From Paracoccaceae bacterium (lineage in GTDB: Bacteria > Pseudomonadota > Alphaproteobacteria > Rhodobacterales > Rhodobacteraceae): a stretch of 12,530 nucleotides of DNA. The notes below the pieces were generated by a model. It searched no databases. It had not been told where the DNA came from and saw only the letters and a program-made list of their open reading frames with translations. The translations under genes were made by a program, and so were the position numbers. The stretch covers positions 1 to 12,530 of the forward strand of contig JALSHL010000243.1 in NCBI GenBank assembly GCA_026982255.1, given 5' to 3'. Positions 6,588 through 12,530 of the stretch are shown one piece after another. Position 1 is the first letter of the stretch. The number at the start of each line of letters is the position of its first letter.

Positions 6588-8600
6588 ATGCCCAAAACCA
6601 CCATAGAGCTTCCGGCCCTGAGCCGGGAGGCACATCTGCGCGCCGAAACCGTGGACGAGGCTGCGCGCACCGTCGAGATTGTCTGGACCAGCGGAGCCAC
6701 CGTGCGCCGCAACCGGTTGTTTCAGGATGCGATCGACGAGGAATTGTCGGTTGCCCCCGATGCCGTGCGACTGGAACGGCTCAATACAGGCGCGCCGTTT
6801 CTGAACACCCACCGTGCGGGATCTCTGGAATCCGTGCTCGGCGTGGTCGAGGCCGGTTCGGCCCGCATTGAAAACGGTCTCGGCACCGCCACCATCCGAT
6901 TTTCCGAGCGCGCCGAGGTGGAGCCGGTGTTTCGCGATATCGCTGCCGGCATCATCCGCAATGTCTCGGTCGGCTACCGCGTGCATCGCTACGACATCGA
7001 AAAACGCGACGGTGCGCCCGAGCTTTGGCGCGCCGTTGACTGGGAGCCGCTGGAGATCTCCGCCGTTCCCATCGGGGCCGATCCGGGCGCGCAGGTGCGT
7101 GGTGAAGGTCAAACCGAAGCCCGCAGCCCCTGCATTCTGACGCGGCAGGAAACCGAAATCACGAAAGGAAACAAAATGCCCAAGAACAAAAAAGCGGGCG
7201 GTGACGCCACCGAGGTCCGCAATGAAGAGGTCGAAGTGCAGACCCGCACCACCGGCACCACGGTGCAAACCCCTGCGCCCGAAGCCGACACACGGCCCGA
7301 TCCTGACGCCATCCGCAGCGAGGAACGTCAGCGCGCCTCCGAAATCATGACCCTGTGCCGCCGCCACGACCTTGACGGTCTGGCCGCTGACCTGATCGGG
7401 CGCGGTGTCAGTCTCGATGCGGCCCGCGCCGAAATCCTCGACAAGATCGCCGATGCCGACCCTTTGCAAGGCCGCGTGCATGAACCGGCCCCCGCCACGG
7501 CGCGTGGTAATGGTGACGCCGACACCGCCTATCGCGAGGCCGTCGCCGGTGCCCTGCTGCATCGCCACAACCCCGCCAGCCATGAGCTGACATCTGACGG
7601 GCGCGACTTTCGCGGCATGTCCCTGATCGAGCTGGCCCGCCACGCCTTGGAGCGCCACGGCCATTCGACCCGTGGCATGTCCCGCCTCGAATTGGCCGGC
7701 GAGGCGCTGGGCACCCGCGCCGCCGGTGCCATGTCCACTTCGGATTTCCCGATCATCCTTGCCAATGTCGCCAACAAAACCCTCCGGCAAGCCTACGCCA
7801 GCAGCCCGCGCACTTTCGCCAGCTGGGCGCGCCGCGCCACCATCACCGATTTCAAACCGGTCAGCCGCACGCAAATCGCCGGTGCGCCGGATCTCGAAAA
7901 GGTGCTTGAAAGCGGTGAATTCAAATACGGCTCCATCGGCGAAGGCAAGGAAACCTATGCGCTGGCCACCTACGGCCGGATCGTGGCGATCACCCGTCAG
8001 GTGCTGATCAATGACGATCTCGATGCATTCACCCGCATTCCCTCGGCCTTTGGTGCAGCGGCCGCCGATCTGGAAAGCGATATTGTTTACGCGATCCTCA
8101 CGCAAAACCCGACCATGGCCGATAACAAGGCGCTGTTTCATGCCAGCCACGGTAACCTCGGCACCGCCGCCGGCGTAACCGAAACCGCGCTGGGCGAGGC
8201 TTACCGCAAGTTCGGCTCGCAAAAGGGCCTCGAGGGCCGCCTGATCTCGATCCTGCCGAGTTACATCATCACGCCGCCCGGGGCGCGGGCCATTGAAGCG
8301 CGCAAACAGATGACCCAGACCACCCCCTCGGCCACGGCCGACGTCAACACATTTGCGGGGCGTTTGCAGGTGATCGAGGAGCCGCGCCTGATCCCCTCCA
8401 CCGGCAACGATCCGTGGTTTCTGGCGGCCGACCCTTCGCGGGTTGACACCATTGAATACGCCTATCTCGACGGTCAGGAAGGCGTCTACACCGAAACCCG
8501 CTCGGGCTTCGAGGTTGACGGCATCGAGATCAAGGCGCGGCACGATTTTGCCGCCAAGGCCATCGACTGGCGCGGGCTGTTCAAAAACGCCGGTGTGTAA
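6588..8600 (+). CDS. Prohead protease / scaffold / major capsid protein fusion
   Basis: A 670-aa polyprotein. Residues about 10-185 are an HK97/U35-type prohead serine protease: the candidate catalytic His is in LNTHRAGSLE (H75), the Ser in RNVSVGYRV (S127), and the WEPLEISAVPIGADPGA motif closes the domain. Residues about 186-375 are a Thr/Pro-rich linker and charged helices that probably act as scaffold. From about 377 onward (M382 in AMSTSDFPII) lies an HK97-fold major capsid protein with ANKTLRQAY, LATYGRIVAITRQVLINDDL, PSYIITPPG and a C-terminal KARHDFAAKAIDWRGL. Protease/capsid fusions are a known family, in which cleavage is thought to free the capsid subunit. It starts behind AAGGAG, 30 bp after the portal. 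An in-frame internal start with a strong binding site is at residue 197 (listed separately). Confidence 0.94.
   Translation: MPKTTIELPALSREAHLRAETVDEAARTVEIVWTSGATVRRNRLFQDAIDEELSVAPDAVRLERLNTGAPFLNTHRAGSLESVLGVVEAGSARIENGLGTATIRFSERAEVEPVFRDIAAGIIRNVSVGYRVHRYDIEKRDGAPELWRAVDWEPLEISAVPIGADPGAQVRGEGQTEARSPCILTRQETEITKGNKMPKNKKAGGDATEVRNEEVEVQTRTTGTTVQTPAPEADTRPDPDAIRSEERQRASEIMTLCRRHDLDGLAADLIGRGVSLDAARAEILDKIADADPLQGRVHEPAPATARGNGDADTAYREAVAGALLHRHNPASHELTSDGRDFRGMSLIELARHALERHGHSTRGMSRLELAGEALGTRAAGAMSTSDFPIILANVANKTLRQAYASSPRTFASWARRATITDFKPVSRTQIAGAPDLEKVLESGEFKYGSIGEGKETYALATYGRIVAITRQVLINDDLDAFTRIPSAFGAAAADLESDIVYAILTQNPTMADNKALFHASHGNLGTAAGVTETALGEAYRKFGSQKGLEGRLISILPSYIITPPGARAIEARKQMTQTTPSATADVNTFAGRLQVIEEPRLIPSTGNDPWFLAADPSRVDTIEYAYLDGQEGVYTETRSGFEVDGIEIKARHDFAAKAIDWRGLFKNAGV
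7164..7178 (+). promoter_or_regulatory. Internal ribosome binding site and in-frame start within the protease/capsid gene
   Basis: AAAGGA (7164-7169), a 6-nt spacer and ATG (7176-7178) lie inside the fusion gene, in frame at codon 197. Initiation here would give a 474-aa protein without the protease, comprising scaffold and capsid and starting MPKNKKAGGD. The arrangement recalls lambda C/Nu3, where scaffold is made from an internal start in the protease gene. In the fusion product the binding site is read as ITKGNK, a polar linker, which suggests that two genes were once separated here. Confidence 0.6.
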
Positions 8601-8634
8601 CGCGCCCCACCATAACTTCTGACGGAGAACCCCA

Positions 8635-8970
8635 ATGAAAAACTATGTTTCCACAGGCGACCGCCTGTCCTTTACTTCCGGTGCCGATATCGCCTCGGGC
8701 GACGCGGTGCAGCTCGGCGCGCTGTTCGGCGTGGCCACCGGTGATATTGCCAACGGGTCCGAGGGCACCATCAAGCTGAGCGGTGTTTTCGATCTAGCCA
8801 AAGCGCCCTCGCAATCCTGGGCAATCGGGGCCAAGGTCTATTGGGACGCCACCAACTGGCGGGCCACAACCACCGCCACCGGCAACACGCTGATCGGCGC
8901 GGCAGCTTTGGCTGTCGGTGGCAGCGCCGCCGAAACTGTCGGCCGCGTGCGCCTTAACGGCACGGTTTAA
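8635..8970 (+). CDS. DUF2190 family capsid-associated protein
   Basis: A 111-aa, small-residue-rich beta protein. The pattern MKNYVSTGDRLSFTSGADIA, SGDAVQLGALFGVATGDIANG, EGTIKLSGVFDLAK, VYWDA...NWRATTTATGNTLIGAAA and a final VGRVRLNG is typical of DUF2190. Members sit directly after the capsid gene and are thought to be capsid decoration or stabilisation proteins, in the place of lambda D. GGAG lies 8 nt before the ATG, and the gap to the capsid gene is 34 bp. The stop shares one base with the next start (TAATG). Confidence 0.9.
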   Translation: MKNYVSTGDRLSFTSGADIASGDAVQLGALFGVATGDIANGSEGTIKLSGVFDLAKAPSQSWAIGAKVYWDATNWRATTTATGNTLIGAAALAVGGSAAETVGRVRLNGTV

Positions 8971-9284
8971 TGGGCGCGACGGATACTGCACTGGCGGCGT
9001 TGTTTGCCAATCCCGTTATGGGTAAAGCGGCAATATGGTTTCCGGGTGGCGCAGGTGCTGCGCAATCCCTGCGCCTGATCCTGCGTTCGCCCGATACCGT
9101 GACCGGGTTCGGCGCGGCACGGGTCTGGTCGGAAACCGTGGTTGCCGACATTCGGGTGGGCGAGGCCCCGACCCTTGCGACCGGTGACAAAATCGACATC
9201 GACGGCGTGCCCCACACTGTCGAGGGCGAACCCGTGCGCGATCGCGAACGCCTGATCTGGACGGTGGAACTGGTCCCCGTATGA
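8970..9284 (+). CDS. Head-tail joining protein, lambda FII-like
   Basis: A 104-aa beta-rich protein; lambda gpFII has 117 residues. The N-terminus MGATDTALAALFANPVMGKA and the C-terminal half with ATGDKIDIDGVPHTVEGEPV then RDRERLIWTVELVPV match head-tail attachment proteins of siphophages, which sit at the head-tail junction and receive the tail. Position, directly after DUF2190 and before the Z-position protein, fits. It starts on the last base of the upstream stop (TAATG) and ends with an ATGA overlap into the next gene, so translation is coupled on both sides. Confidence 0.8.
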   Translation: MGATDTALAALFANPVMGKAAIWFPGGAGAAQSLRLILRSPDTVTGFGAARVWSETVVADIRVGEAPTLATGDKIDIDGVPHTVEGEPVRDRERLIWTVELVPV

Positions 9285-9907
9285 AGCTGAGCGTCAGCTT
9301 CTCGCCCGATCTGGTGGCCCTGCTGGAGCAGGAGATCAAAGCCGGTGAGCGCGCCGTCACCGCCGCCATGAAATCCGCCGGCGCGGAATTGAAACAGGAC
9401 TGGCGCGACCAAATCACCCGTGCCGGTCTGGGCCACCGCCTGCCGCGCACCATCCGCAACCGGACATATCCGACCAGCGGCGACAGTATCAATGCCGCCG
9501 CCTTCATCTGGAGCAACGCACCGGAAATCCTCAATGCCCATGACCGAGGTGCGCTGATCCGTTCGAAATCCGGCTTCTGGCTGGCCATCCCGACCGAGGC
9601 CGCCGGAAAGGGGCGGCGCGGCGCGCGCATGACACCGGCAGAATGGGAACGACGGCGCGGGATGCGGCTGCGGTTTATCTATCGCCGCAACGGCCCAAGC
9701 CTGCTGGTGGCCGAAAAAGCGCGGATAAATACGCGCGGGACAGCGGTGGCGTCGCGGTCAAAAACCGGGCGCGGGCAGGTAAGCGCACCGATATTCCTGT
9801 TGGTGCCGCAGGTGAAGCTGCGTAAACGGCTCGATCTGGCGCGGGATGCGGAAAAGGTGGCGGGCGCGCTGCCGAGGCTGATTGTGGCGAAATGGGTGGA
9901 GGGGTAA
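9281..9907 (+). CDS. DUF6441 family phage protein (gpZ position)
   Basis: A 208-aa, strongly basic protein with an N-terminal helix (LVALLEQEIKAGERAVTAAM), then GAELKQDWRDQI, WSNAPEILNAHDRGALIRSK, GFWLAIPTEAAGKGR and MTPAEWERRRGMRLRFIYRR. This order is typical of DUF6441. The family sits where lambda gpZ and HK97 gp10 sit, so a role in tail completion or head-tail connection is the likely job by position; biochemical proof is not known to me. The ATG overlaps the previous stop (ATGA). It is the last gene before the inserted toxin-antitoxin pair, whose toxin ends convergently only 17 bp away. No terminator is visible between them. Confidence 0.82.
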   Translation: MKLSVSFSPDLVALLEQEIKAGERAVTAAMKSAGAELKQDWRDQITRAGLGHRLPRTIRNRTYPTSGDSINAAAFIWSNAPEILNAHDRGALIRSKSGFWLAIPTEAAGKGRRGARMTPAEWERRRGMRLRFIYRRNGPSLLVAEKARINTRGTAVASRSKTGRGQVSAPIFLLVPQVKLRKRLDLARDAEKVAGALPRLIVAKWVEG

Positions 9908-9924
9908 GCGCGTTTTGCGGTATG

Positions 9925-10503
9925 TTACAGATACTCGATATCCGCCCGCGCCAATGCCGCCAGTTTGGGCAGGCCGTTCTTGATCAGGTCCATCAGAAAT
10001 TCTGACCGCGTGAATGGCGGATTATCATAGCGCCGCCGGACCTGTTTCAGCACTCGCACCCCGCTCTTGGGAAACAGATCATAGGTGTTGGCCAGAAAGT
10101 CATCGGCTCCGAGCGTTTCGACGCCATATGCCTCGAGCGTGTCAGGCGGAAAATCCTTGTGGTTTTCCGTCACGATAATCTGGGCAGAGCATTTTATGGC
10201 AGCCGCCAGAACATGCCGGTCGTTTTCATCCGGAAGAGTCAGGCCCGGGATGAGGGGCGCGTAGCCGGTGACAAGGCATTCATCAAAGGCAGCACGGATA
10301 GCGGCCTCTTGCTGGCGAACGCTGTCCTCCAGCTGCGGTTTGTTCCGGATCAGGTTGCGCGTCCATTCGTCAAGAATTTCATTGGTGAACCGCGCCCGAA
10401 ACAAACCGGCTTGCGCAAAGCTGAACAGGACATCGCGCGTCCGGAACGGGTAAAGAACATTGGCATCAAGAATGACGACAAACGGATTGGCAACAAAACT
10501 CAT
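9925..10503 (-). CDS. PIN-domain ribonuclease toxin (PIN_3-like)
   Basis: A 192-aa protein with a PIN domain over about residues 8-135. The acidic active-site residues are present: D13 in VVILDANVLYP, E46 in ILDEWTRNLI, D95 in LPDENDRHVLAAAI (D92 also near), and D117 in VTENHKDFP. The spacing and the DENDRHVLAAA motif point to the PIN_3 (COG1569-like) branch, metal-dependent ribonucleases acting as toxins. The C-terminal 55 residues (RYDNPPFTRSEFLMDLIKNG) form a helical extension seen in this group. The gene lies downstream of, and overlaps by ATGA, the HTH antitoxin gene. It runs against the surrounding late genes. All catalytic positions are intact, so it is probably active; its RNA target cannot be read from sequence. 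Confidence 0.9.
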   Translation of the reverse strand: MSFVANPFVVILDANVLYPFRTRDVLFSFAQAGLFRARFTNEILDEWTRNLIRNKPQLEDSVRQQEAAIRAAFDECLVTGYAPLIPGLTLPDENDRHVLAAAIKCSAQIIVTENHKDFPPDTLEAYGVETLGADDFLANTYDLFPKSGVRVLKQVRRRYDNPPFTRSEFLMDLIKNGLPKLAALARADIEYL

Positions 10504-10964
10504 GCCCGATCATATTCCTGACCAAGTCGGGAAAGCTCGCGCAGGGTTTCTTCCTGTCGGCGCGCCTTGTTTTCCTTGTATTCCATCAGGGCTTTCAGGG
10601 GGACGCGCCGGTGCTTTCCGACTTCCTCGAAGGCGATCTCGCCTTTTTTCAGAAGGCCAGTCAGATAAGGGCGCGAAACGTTCAGCATATCAGCCGCTTG
10701 CTGGGTGGTCAGCATGGTGCCCACGGGAACCAGCGTCACCATATTGCCGTTGCTGACATGGCCGAGCAACTCGATGATCAGCTCGCCAACCGCAGGGGCA
10801 ATCTTGACCAGATCACCGTTTTCGCCGGAAACCTTGAGGCCGCCGTCCAGTTCCATCGCCACGGCAATGGCGGTGGCGGCATGGGCGGCACTGTCGATTT
10901 CCTCGGCGGTCGGAAGTCGGTCCATGAGGCTATTGTGTTCAAGTTTTTCAGCGGTATTTGCCAT
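10500..10964 (-). CDS. HTH (excisionase-type) antitoxin partner of the PIN toxin
   Basis: A 154-aa protein. The C-terminal half has an excisionase/MerR-type helix-turn-helix: MLTTQQAADMLNVSRPYLTG then LLKKGEIAFEEVGKHRRVPL and KALMEYK (about residues 86-135), followed by a charged helix (KARRQEETLRELSRLGQEY) that could wrap the toxin. The N-terminal half is acidic and Ala-rich with no known motif. I use the ATG at 10964 because AGGGAG lies 8 nt upstream on the minus strand; an extension to 11018 would run through the promoter and has no binding site. Antitoxin first and toxin second with a 4-bp overlap is the standard order. The HTH probably represses its own promoter at the direct repeats upstream. 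Confidence 0.87.
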   Translation of the reverse strand: MANTAEKLEHNSLMDRLPTAEEIDSAAHAATAIAVAMELDGGLKVSGENGDLVKIAPAVGELIIELLGHVSNGNMVTLVPVGTMLTTQQAADMLNVSRPYLTGLLKKGEIAFEEVGKHRRVPLKALMEYKENKARRQEETLRELSRLGQEYDRA

Positions 10965-10988
10965 CGGGTCTCTCCCTTTTCTTACCTG

Positions 10989-11018
10989 TCTATATGCACA
11001 AGAATCGCGCAATAACAA
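10989..11018 (-). promoter_or_regulatory. Predicted promoter of the antitoxin-toxin operon
   Basis: On the minus strand, TTGTTA (11018-11013) and TATAGA (10994-10989) are separated by 18 bp, each with four of six consensus bases. Transcription would start about 15-20 bp before the antitoxin start, just upstream of its ribosome binding site. The surrounding 10981-11072 is markedly AT-rich within a GC-rich region. The -35 element overlaps one of three direct repeats, which fits autorepression. Confidence 0.55.
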
Positions 11019-11046
11019 GTGTAATAACAGAATTAAGTGAAATAAC
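11005..11046 (-). repeat. Three direct repeats upstream of the antitoxin, likely operator
   Basis: On the plus strand AAGTGAAATAAC (11035-11046) and AAGTGTAATAAC (11017-11028) differ at one position and start 18 bp apart; TCGCGCAATAAC (11005-11016) shares the last seven bases and lies 12 bp further left. On the operon's own strand these read GTTATT(T/A)CACTT twice and then GTTATTG. The third overlaps the predicted -35 box. Tandem sites like these suit cooperative binding by the HTH antitoxin. The same stretch lies just upstream of the rightward tail gene at 11073, so bound antitoxin could affect both directions. Confidence 0.55.
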
Positions 11047-11072
11047 CGTAACTATATCTGACTGATAAACCC

Positions 11073-11504
11073 ATGCCCACACGCCGAGAAACCATCCTGC
11101 AGGCGCTGCTTGCGGCACTACAAACTGTGCCCGCTGCCGCTGTGCTGCGCGAAGAGGTACTGCCCGAACGCCCACCTGCTGGCGGTTTGCTGATCCTGCG
11201 CGATGGCGACCCCGGCACACCTGAAGTCACCCTGTCACCATTGCAATACCATTATGAGCACCGCGCCGAGATCGAGGTGATCGTGCAGGGAAAAACACCT
11301 GCCGCACGGGCAAACACCTTTGACACCCTGTTGCAGACCATCGGCACCGCCCTTGCCTCCGACCGCACTCTGGGCGGGCTTTGCGATTGGGTGGAGGCGC
11401 AGGCCCCGCAGCCGGTTGATATGCCGGTGGAAGGGGCAGCGGCTCTCAAGGCGGCAATCATTCCGGTCATTCTGACCTACAGCACGGCCGATCCCCTCGG
11501 CTGA
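11073..11504 (+). CDS. Phage tail terminator/completion protein, gpU-like
   Basis: A 143-aa protein. It begins with an amphipathic helix (MPTRRETILQALLAALQTVP), then a beta region with EEVLPERPPAGGLLILRDGD, YHYEHRAEIEVIVQGKTPAA, a helix FDTLLQTIGTALASDRTLG, and a final strand region AAIIPVILTYSTADPLG. This order (helix, Pro-rich strand, EIEVxVQG strand, helix, closing strand) matches minor tail U/terminator proteins that cap the tail tube and attach it to the head. It is immediately before the tail tube gene, as lambda U precedes V. The ATG at 11073 has no clear Shine-Dalgarno motif. Its upstream sequence belongs to the toxin-antitoxin control region, so the insertion probably removed the original coupling to the Z-position gene. 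Confidence 0.75.
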   Translation: MPTRRETILQALLAALQTVPAAAVLREEVLPERPPAGGLLILRDGDPGTPEVTLSPLQYHYEHRAEIEVIVQGKTPAARANTFDTLLQTIGTALASDRTLGGLCDWVEAQAPQPVDMPVEGAAALKAAIIPVILTYSTADPLG

Positions 11505-11531
11505 CCCCAATTCAAAACAAGGAATCTTTAT

Positions 11532-12470
11532 ATGGCACGCGCACAAGGCGCGCGGTCGCAACTCGCGGCTGCGTTCGAGACAACCTATGGCACCGCTCCG
11601 GCAAGCGGGTATTTCCGGATGCCGTTTGCCAGTGCCTCACTGGGGGCGGAGCAACCCCTGCTGACCTCCGAATTGCTGGGCTATGGTCGCGATCCGCTGG
11701 CCCCGATCAAAGATGCGGTAACCGCCGACGGCGATGTGGTGGTGCCGATCGACGCCGAAGCTTTCGGCTTCTGGCTCAAGGCGGCGTTCGGTGCGCCCGT
11801 TACCACCGGCACCACCAACAAAACCCACACCTTCAAATCCGGCGGCTGGACCCTGCCGAGCATGGCCATCGAGGTCGCCATGCCCGAGGTGCCGCGTTTT
11901 GCCATGTATACCGGCTGCGTGCTGGATCAGCTCTCGTGGCAGATGCAGCGCTCCGGCCTTTTAACAGCCACCGCCAAGCTGATCGCCCAGGGCGAAAACG
12001 TGGCAACAACCACGGCTGCTGGCACCCCCACCACATGGACCCTGCAACGCTTCGGGCATTTCAACGGCTCGATCAAACGGGGCGGCACGGCGCTGGGCAA
12101 TATCGTCACCGCCGACATCCAGTATGCCAACAACCTTGACCGGATCGAAACCATCCGCGCCGACGGGCGTATTGACGGCGCGGACCCGTCCAATGCCGCG
12201 CTCACCGGCCGGATAGATGTGCGCTTTGCCGACACCACGCTGATGGATCAGGCGCTGAACGGCACGGCGGCCAGTCTGGAATTTGCCTACAGTATTTCCG
12301 CCAATGTCAGCCTGAGCATCACCGCCCACGAGGTTTATCTGCCCCGCCCCCGCATCGAGGTGCAGGGACCGCAGGGCATTCAGGCCAGCTTTGACTGGCA
12401 GGCCGCCTATAACGCCGCCGCCGGGCAAATGTGCACGGTGGTCCTTAAAAACCAGATTGCGAGTTACTGA
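11532..12470 (+). CDS. Phage tail tube protein (major tail protein)
   Basis: A 312-aa protein that forms the stacked hexameric tube of the non-contractile tail. The N-terminus MARAQGARSQLAAAFETTYG then TAPASGYFRMPFASASLGAE matches the Phage_tube_2-type family, followed by LLGYGRDPLAPIKDAVTADG, DVVVPIDAEAFGFWLKAAFG, THTFKSGGWTLPSMAIEVAM and the late ANNLDRIETIRADGRIDGAD. The C-terminal half, with LPRPRIEVQGPQGIQASFDW and QAAYNAAAGQMCTVVL, completes the usual end. Start ATG behind AAGGAA; 27-bp gap after the gpU-like gene. Full length. Confidence 0.92.
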   Translation: MARAQGARSQLAAAFETTYGTAPASGYFRMPFASASLGAEQPLLTSELLGYGRDPLAPIKDAVTADGDVVVPIDAEAFGFWLKAAFGAPVTTGTTNKTHTFKSGGWTLPSMAIEVAMPEVPRFAMYTGCVLDQLSWQMQRSGLLTATAKLIAQGENVATTTAAGTPTTWTLQRFGHFNGSIKRGGTALGNIVTADIQYANNLDRIETIRADGRIDGADPSNAALTGRIDVRFADTTLMDQALNGTAASLEFAYSISANVSLSITAHEVYLPRPRIEVQGPQGIQASFDWQAAYNAAAGQMCTVVLKNQIASY

Positions 12471-12471
12471 T

Positions 12472-12530
12472 ATGCTGAAACTTAATCTCTCCAATAACCC
12501 CGAATGGCTGGACCTTGGCCACGGGGTGCG
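12472..12530 (+). CDS. Phage tail gene, N-terminus only (possible tail assembly chaperone)
   Basis: An ATG one base after the tail tube stop opens a frame reading MLKLNLSNNPEWLDLGHGV up to the window end (19 codons). The one-base gap and the continued orientation make it a real gene. By position, between tail tube and the expected tape measure, it is likely a tail assembly chaperone or a related small tail protein; the visible sequence is too short for proof. Confidence 0.7.
   Translation, partial: MLKLNLSNNPEWLDLGHGV

Noticed and set aside
6324..8543. 739-codon minus-strand open frame opposite the portal end and protease/capsid gene
   Set aside because: It is a shadow of high-GC coding on the plus strand; it crosses a gene boundary and resembles no known protein.
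10965..11018. 18-codon N-terminal extension of the antitoxin to 11018
   Set aside because: It would cover the predicted -35/-10 elements and has no ribosome binding site, while the ATG at 10964 has AGGGAG at good spacing.
1..12530. CRISPR arrays, tRNA or rRNA genes
   Set aside because: Reading both strands I found no regularly spaced repeat array beyond the three 12-bp repeats at 11005-11046, and nothing resembling tRNA or rRNA.

Overview
The window is mainly the left part of the virion morphogenesis (late) region of a lambda-like, siphovirus-type prophage in a GC-rich alphaproteobacterium. The best guess is Rhodobacterales, from protein style and codon use; no 16S or host marker gene is present to confirm it. 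The order terminase small subunit, terminase large subunit, gpW-like, portal, protease/capsid, DUF2190, gpFII-like, Z-position protein, gpU-like, tail tube matches the lambda order Nu1-A-W-B-C/Nu3-E-D/FI-FII-Z-U-V almost gene for gene. Integrase, repressor, tape measure and lysis genes lie outside the window.

Layout. (1) Bases 1-132: the start of an IS3-family transposase gene (OrfA type, minus strand, cut by the window edge) and what looks like the left end of the element. (2) 90-947, minus: an AT-rich gene for a membrane protein of unknown function, whose last 13 codons appear to come from the insertion sequence. (3) 948-1269: no confident gene, one possible 44-codon ORF and a candidate terminator. 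(4) 1270-2176, minus: a compact, translationally coupled three-gene operon (DUF6900-like protein, 71-aa protein, DUF3489 protein with a winged-helix-like C-terminus). (5) 2177-2294: divergent control region. (6) 2295-9907, plus: a tightly packed packaging, head and connector operon, mostly with 1-14 bp overlaps or short gaps. (7) 9925-10964, minus: a PIN-domain toxin with an HTH antitoxin, inserted against the direction of the late operon, with its own promoter and three direct repeats. (8) 11073-12530, plus: tail genes resume with a gpU-like protein, the tail tube, and the first codons of the next tail gene.

How it works together. The terminase pair cuts and pumps DNA through the portal into a procapsid. 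The procapsid is built from a single 670-aa protease/scaffold/capsid polyprotein that also carries a well-formed internal ribosome binding site and in-frame start. The small proteins that follow finish the head and join it to the tail. The toxin-antitoxin pair is a typical prophage cargo ('moron') and probably stabilises the element or defends the lysogen. The most interesting points are the nested start inside the protease/capsid fusion, the toxin-antitoxin cassette with iterated operator-like repeats splitting the late operon, the IS-truncated membrane gene, and the coupled DUF6900/unknown/DUF3489 operon. Nothing in the window can be called a clearly new system from sequence alone.
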